Below, one piece after another: positions 62,855 through 64,000 of a stretch of 64,000 nt of DNA. Location: positions 2,232,001 through 2,296,000 of the forward strand of contig OY752142.1 in the NCBI GenBank assembly GCA_963573315.1, read 5' to 3'. The stretch comes from Entomortierella parvispora (taxonomy: Eukaryota; Mortierellomycota; Mortierellomycetes; Mortierellales; Mortierellaceae). Both the position numbers and the translations under genes were made by a program. The notes beneath the pieces were generated by a model. The model made no database searches. It saw only the letters and a program-made list of their open reading frames with translations, and was not told where the DNA came from. How positions within the stretch are numbered: the first letter of the stretch is position 1; the number at the start of each line of letters is the position of its first letter.

Positions 62855-64000
62855 CTATGCACGAACAGGTTGTGAGAGTGCTGGAAGCGTAGAGTGTTCC
62901 ATCGCCGACGAGGGGGGTTTTGAGACGGAGTTGGTGGTGGCATTGAAAATAGACCTCGTAGCCAAAAGGACGTCCTTGGCATTCTCCCAGTAGACAACGT
63001 TGGCCTTGACCAACTGGGGACGTTCCGTGATCTCCTTTTGCAATAACAAACCGCGACGCGCCAACACCACATCATTGCTATTAATACACCGTAGACAACG
63101 AACGATGTATCCAAAAATTAGAGTCGCGTCCAAATCTAGTTTCTCGCGTCAGTTTTTAGAAGGAGGTATTTGTCTTGTTACCTGTTAAGACGCGTTGAAG
63201 GGCAGAAGTCATTGGTAGAATCGCCCATGTAGATGACCTGATCCCAAGGATGAGAATCCATCAGCTTTTGTAACTCCTGACCCTTGCACAGGTTGGGCTC
63301 ACAGGGCAAAGGGCAACCATGAGGCTCCTTATCCAATCCATGGAACCGGACAACGTTCAATCGACCACGTTCATCGAACGATGCTGGGTTGGTGAGGATA
63401 CCAGTGAAGAGGGTGTCGATTTGATATGCCTATGAAAAGGAGTAAAGGGGTGATGTTAGGGTCATGATGGCAGCAAGCGTAGACTGAATTGAAAGATTTT
63501 TTCTAATCAACAACAACAACAACAACAACAACAACAAAAATCCTTGTGCAACTTGAGATGCTCAACAATAGTCTACCTTCAGCACTGTTTCGATATAAAC
63601 AGTATTGGCATCAGAGAGAATATACAAGTCCGATCCCTCGTCCTTCATCAAACGCAGAGCCTCGATCATGTCTGGCGCCTATGGAGGCCAAAGGAATAAG
63701 GAGCAACGTTAATGCGGGGATCAGAGCATGGAGTACAGAATCATCTTGAGTTCTAGCACGATGGATTTTGGTTTCTTACAAATGGAATCTGTGCAAGAGT
63801 CTTTTCGATTTGAGCCTGAGTCACACCGCGATCGTACAATTCACCCAACAGGCGCTGTCTACATGGTGAAGAAAGAATGCAGATTGCTGAATAAGAATGA
63901 AACGAAGAGAGAGAGAATAAAAGATAGCAAAATAAAGCCCATCATCTAAACGTACTGCAGATCAGTCCACTGGACCTTTCCGACAGAGACCAGCTGTTCT
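62855..64000 (-). CDS. PHOSPHO1/2-type HAD phosphatase (5' end outside window)
   Basis: Visible exons (minus): 63956 to beyond 64000, 63780-63858, 63577-63678, 63182-63429 and 62855-63077, all joining in phase. Family features: 'APDMIEALRLMKDEGSDLYI' followed by 'LSDANTVYIETVLK' (HAD motif II, S-D-x-N as in PHOSPHO proteins), 'ILTNPASFDERGRL', a Cys-rich 'CPLPCEPNLCKG', and motif IV 'YMGDSTNDFCPSTRL' with the metal-binding G-D-x-x-N-D. The last exon has 'NDVVLARRGLLLQKEI' and a non-conserved tail. The nucleophile motif DxDxT/V lies in the part cut off at the right edge. Family members act on phosphoethanolamine/phosphocholine (PHOSPHO1) or pyridoxal phosphate (PHOSPHO2); the substrate here is undecided. 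Confidence 0.88.
63510..63536 (+). repeat. CAA trinucleotide repeat in a phosphatase intron
   Basis: About nine CAA units on the plus strand inside the intron between the exons ending at 63577 and starting at 63429 of the minus-strand HAD phosphatase gene. TTG in the sense strand. Confidence 0.75.

Overview
The window is nuclear DNA of a filamentous fungus, most likely an early-diverging lineage close to Mortierella/Linnemannia (Mucoromycota). The genes carry many short introns (about 50-150 nt, GT-AG with a few GC-AG). The set includes orthologues that budding yeast has lost (FANCI, a CSL transcription factor, a TRAF7-like protein), a collagen-like secreted protein, and a single-pass membrane protein with a Gly-rich hinge. 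The lineage is inferred from gene content and family resemblance; no rRNA or marker gene is present to prove it. I saw no rRNA, no convincing tRNA and no CRISPR.

Layout, left to right. 0-4 kb: a collagen-like protein (5' end outside the window) and a decayed Ty3/gypsy fragment. 4.6-14.4 kb: an unrecognised coiled-coil protein (-) divergent from the mitochondrial Fe-S factor IBA57 (+), then an ISC1-type sphingolipid phospholipase with an unclear 5' end (+), a small His-rich protein (-) and a VCX1-type Ca2+/H+ antiporter (+). 14.6-23.2 kb: a VTC1/DUF202 protein with a very long disordered N-terminus (-), 3 kb with no recognisable gene, and a large arrestin-domain protein (+). 23.4-29.3 kb: a tight minus-strand trio (a small APC13-like gene, an ankyrin protein, Elongator subunit ELP6), then an unrecognised nuclear-type protein (+). 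30.9-37.2 kb: a CSL/RBP-J transcription factor (+), a WW-domain protein with an N-terminal acylation motif (-) and an UNC-93/DUF895 transporter (-). 37.2-44.7 kb: about 7.5 kb without a recognisable gene, rich in simple repeats, upstream of a bHLH factor (+). 46.0-53.1 kb: a complete 17-exon FANCI orthologue (-), divergent from an ANT1/PMP34-type carrier (+). 55.4-60.5 kb: a single-pass membrane protein (-) and a TRAF7-like RING/zinc-finger/WD40 protein (+). 60.7-62.7 kb: WDR5/Swd3 (+). 62.9 kb to the end: a PHOSPHO1/2-type HAD phosphatase (-), cut by the right edge.

The genes are mostly independent housekeeping or regulatory loci and do not form a pathway cluster. Themes are DNA repair (FANCI), ubiquitin and cell cycle (APC13-like, TRAF7-like, arrestin), chromatin and transcription (WDR5, CSL, bHLH), tRNA modification (ELP6), Fe-S assembly (IBA57), and vacuole/membrane transport (VCX1, VTC1-like, UNC-93, peroxisomal carrier). 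Exon models were built by hand from splice signals, frame continuity and family similarity. For almost every multi-exon gene the coding lengths add up to an exact multiple of three, which supports the models but does not replace transcript evidence.
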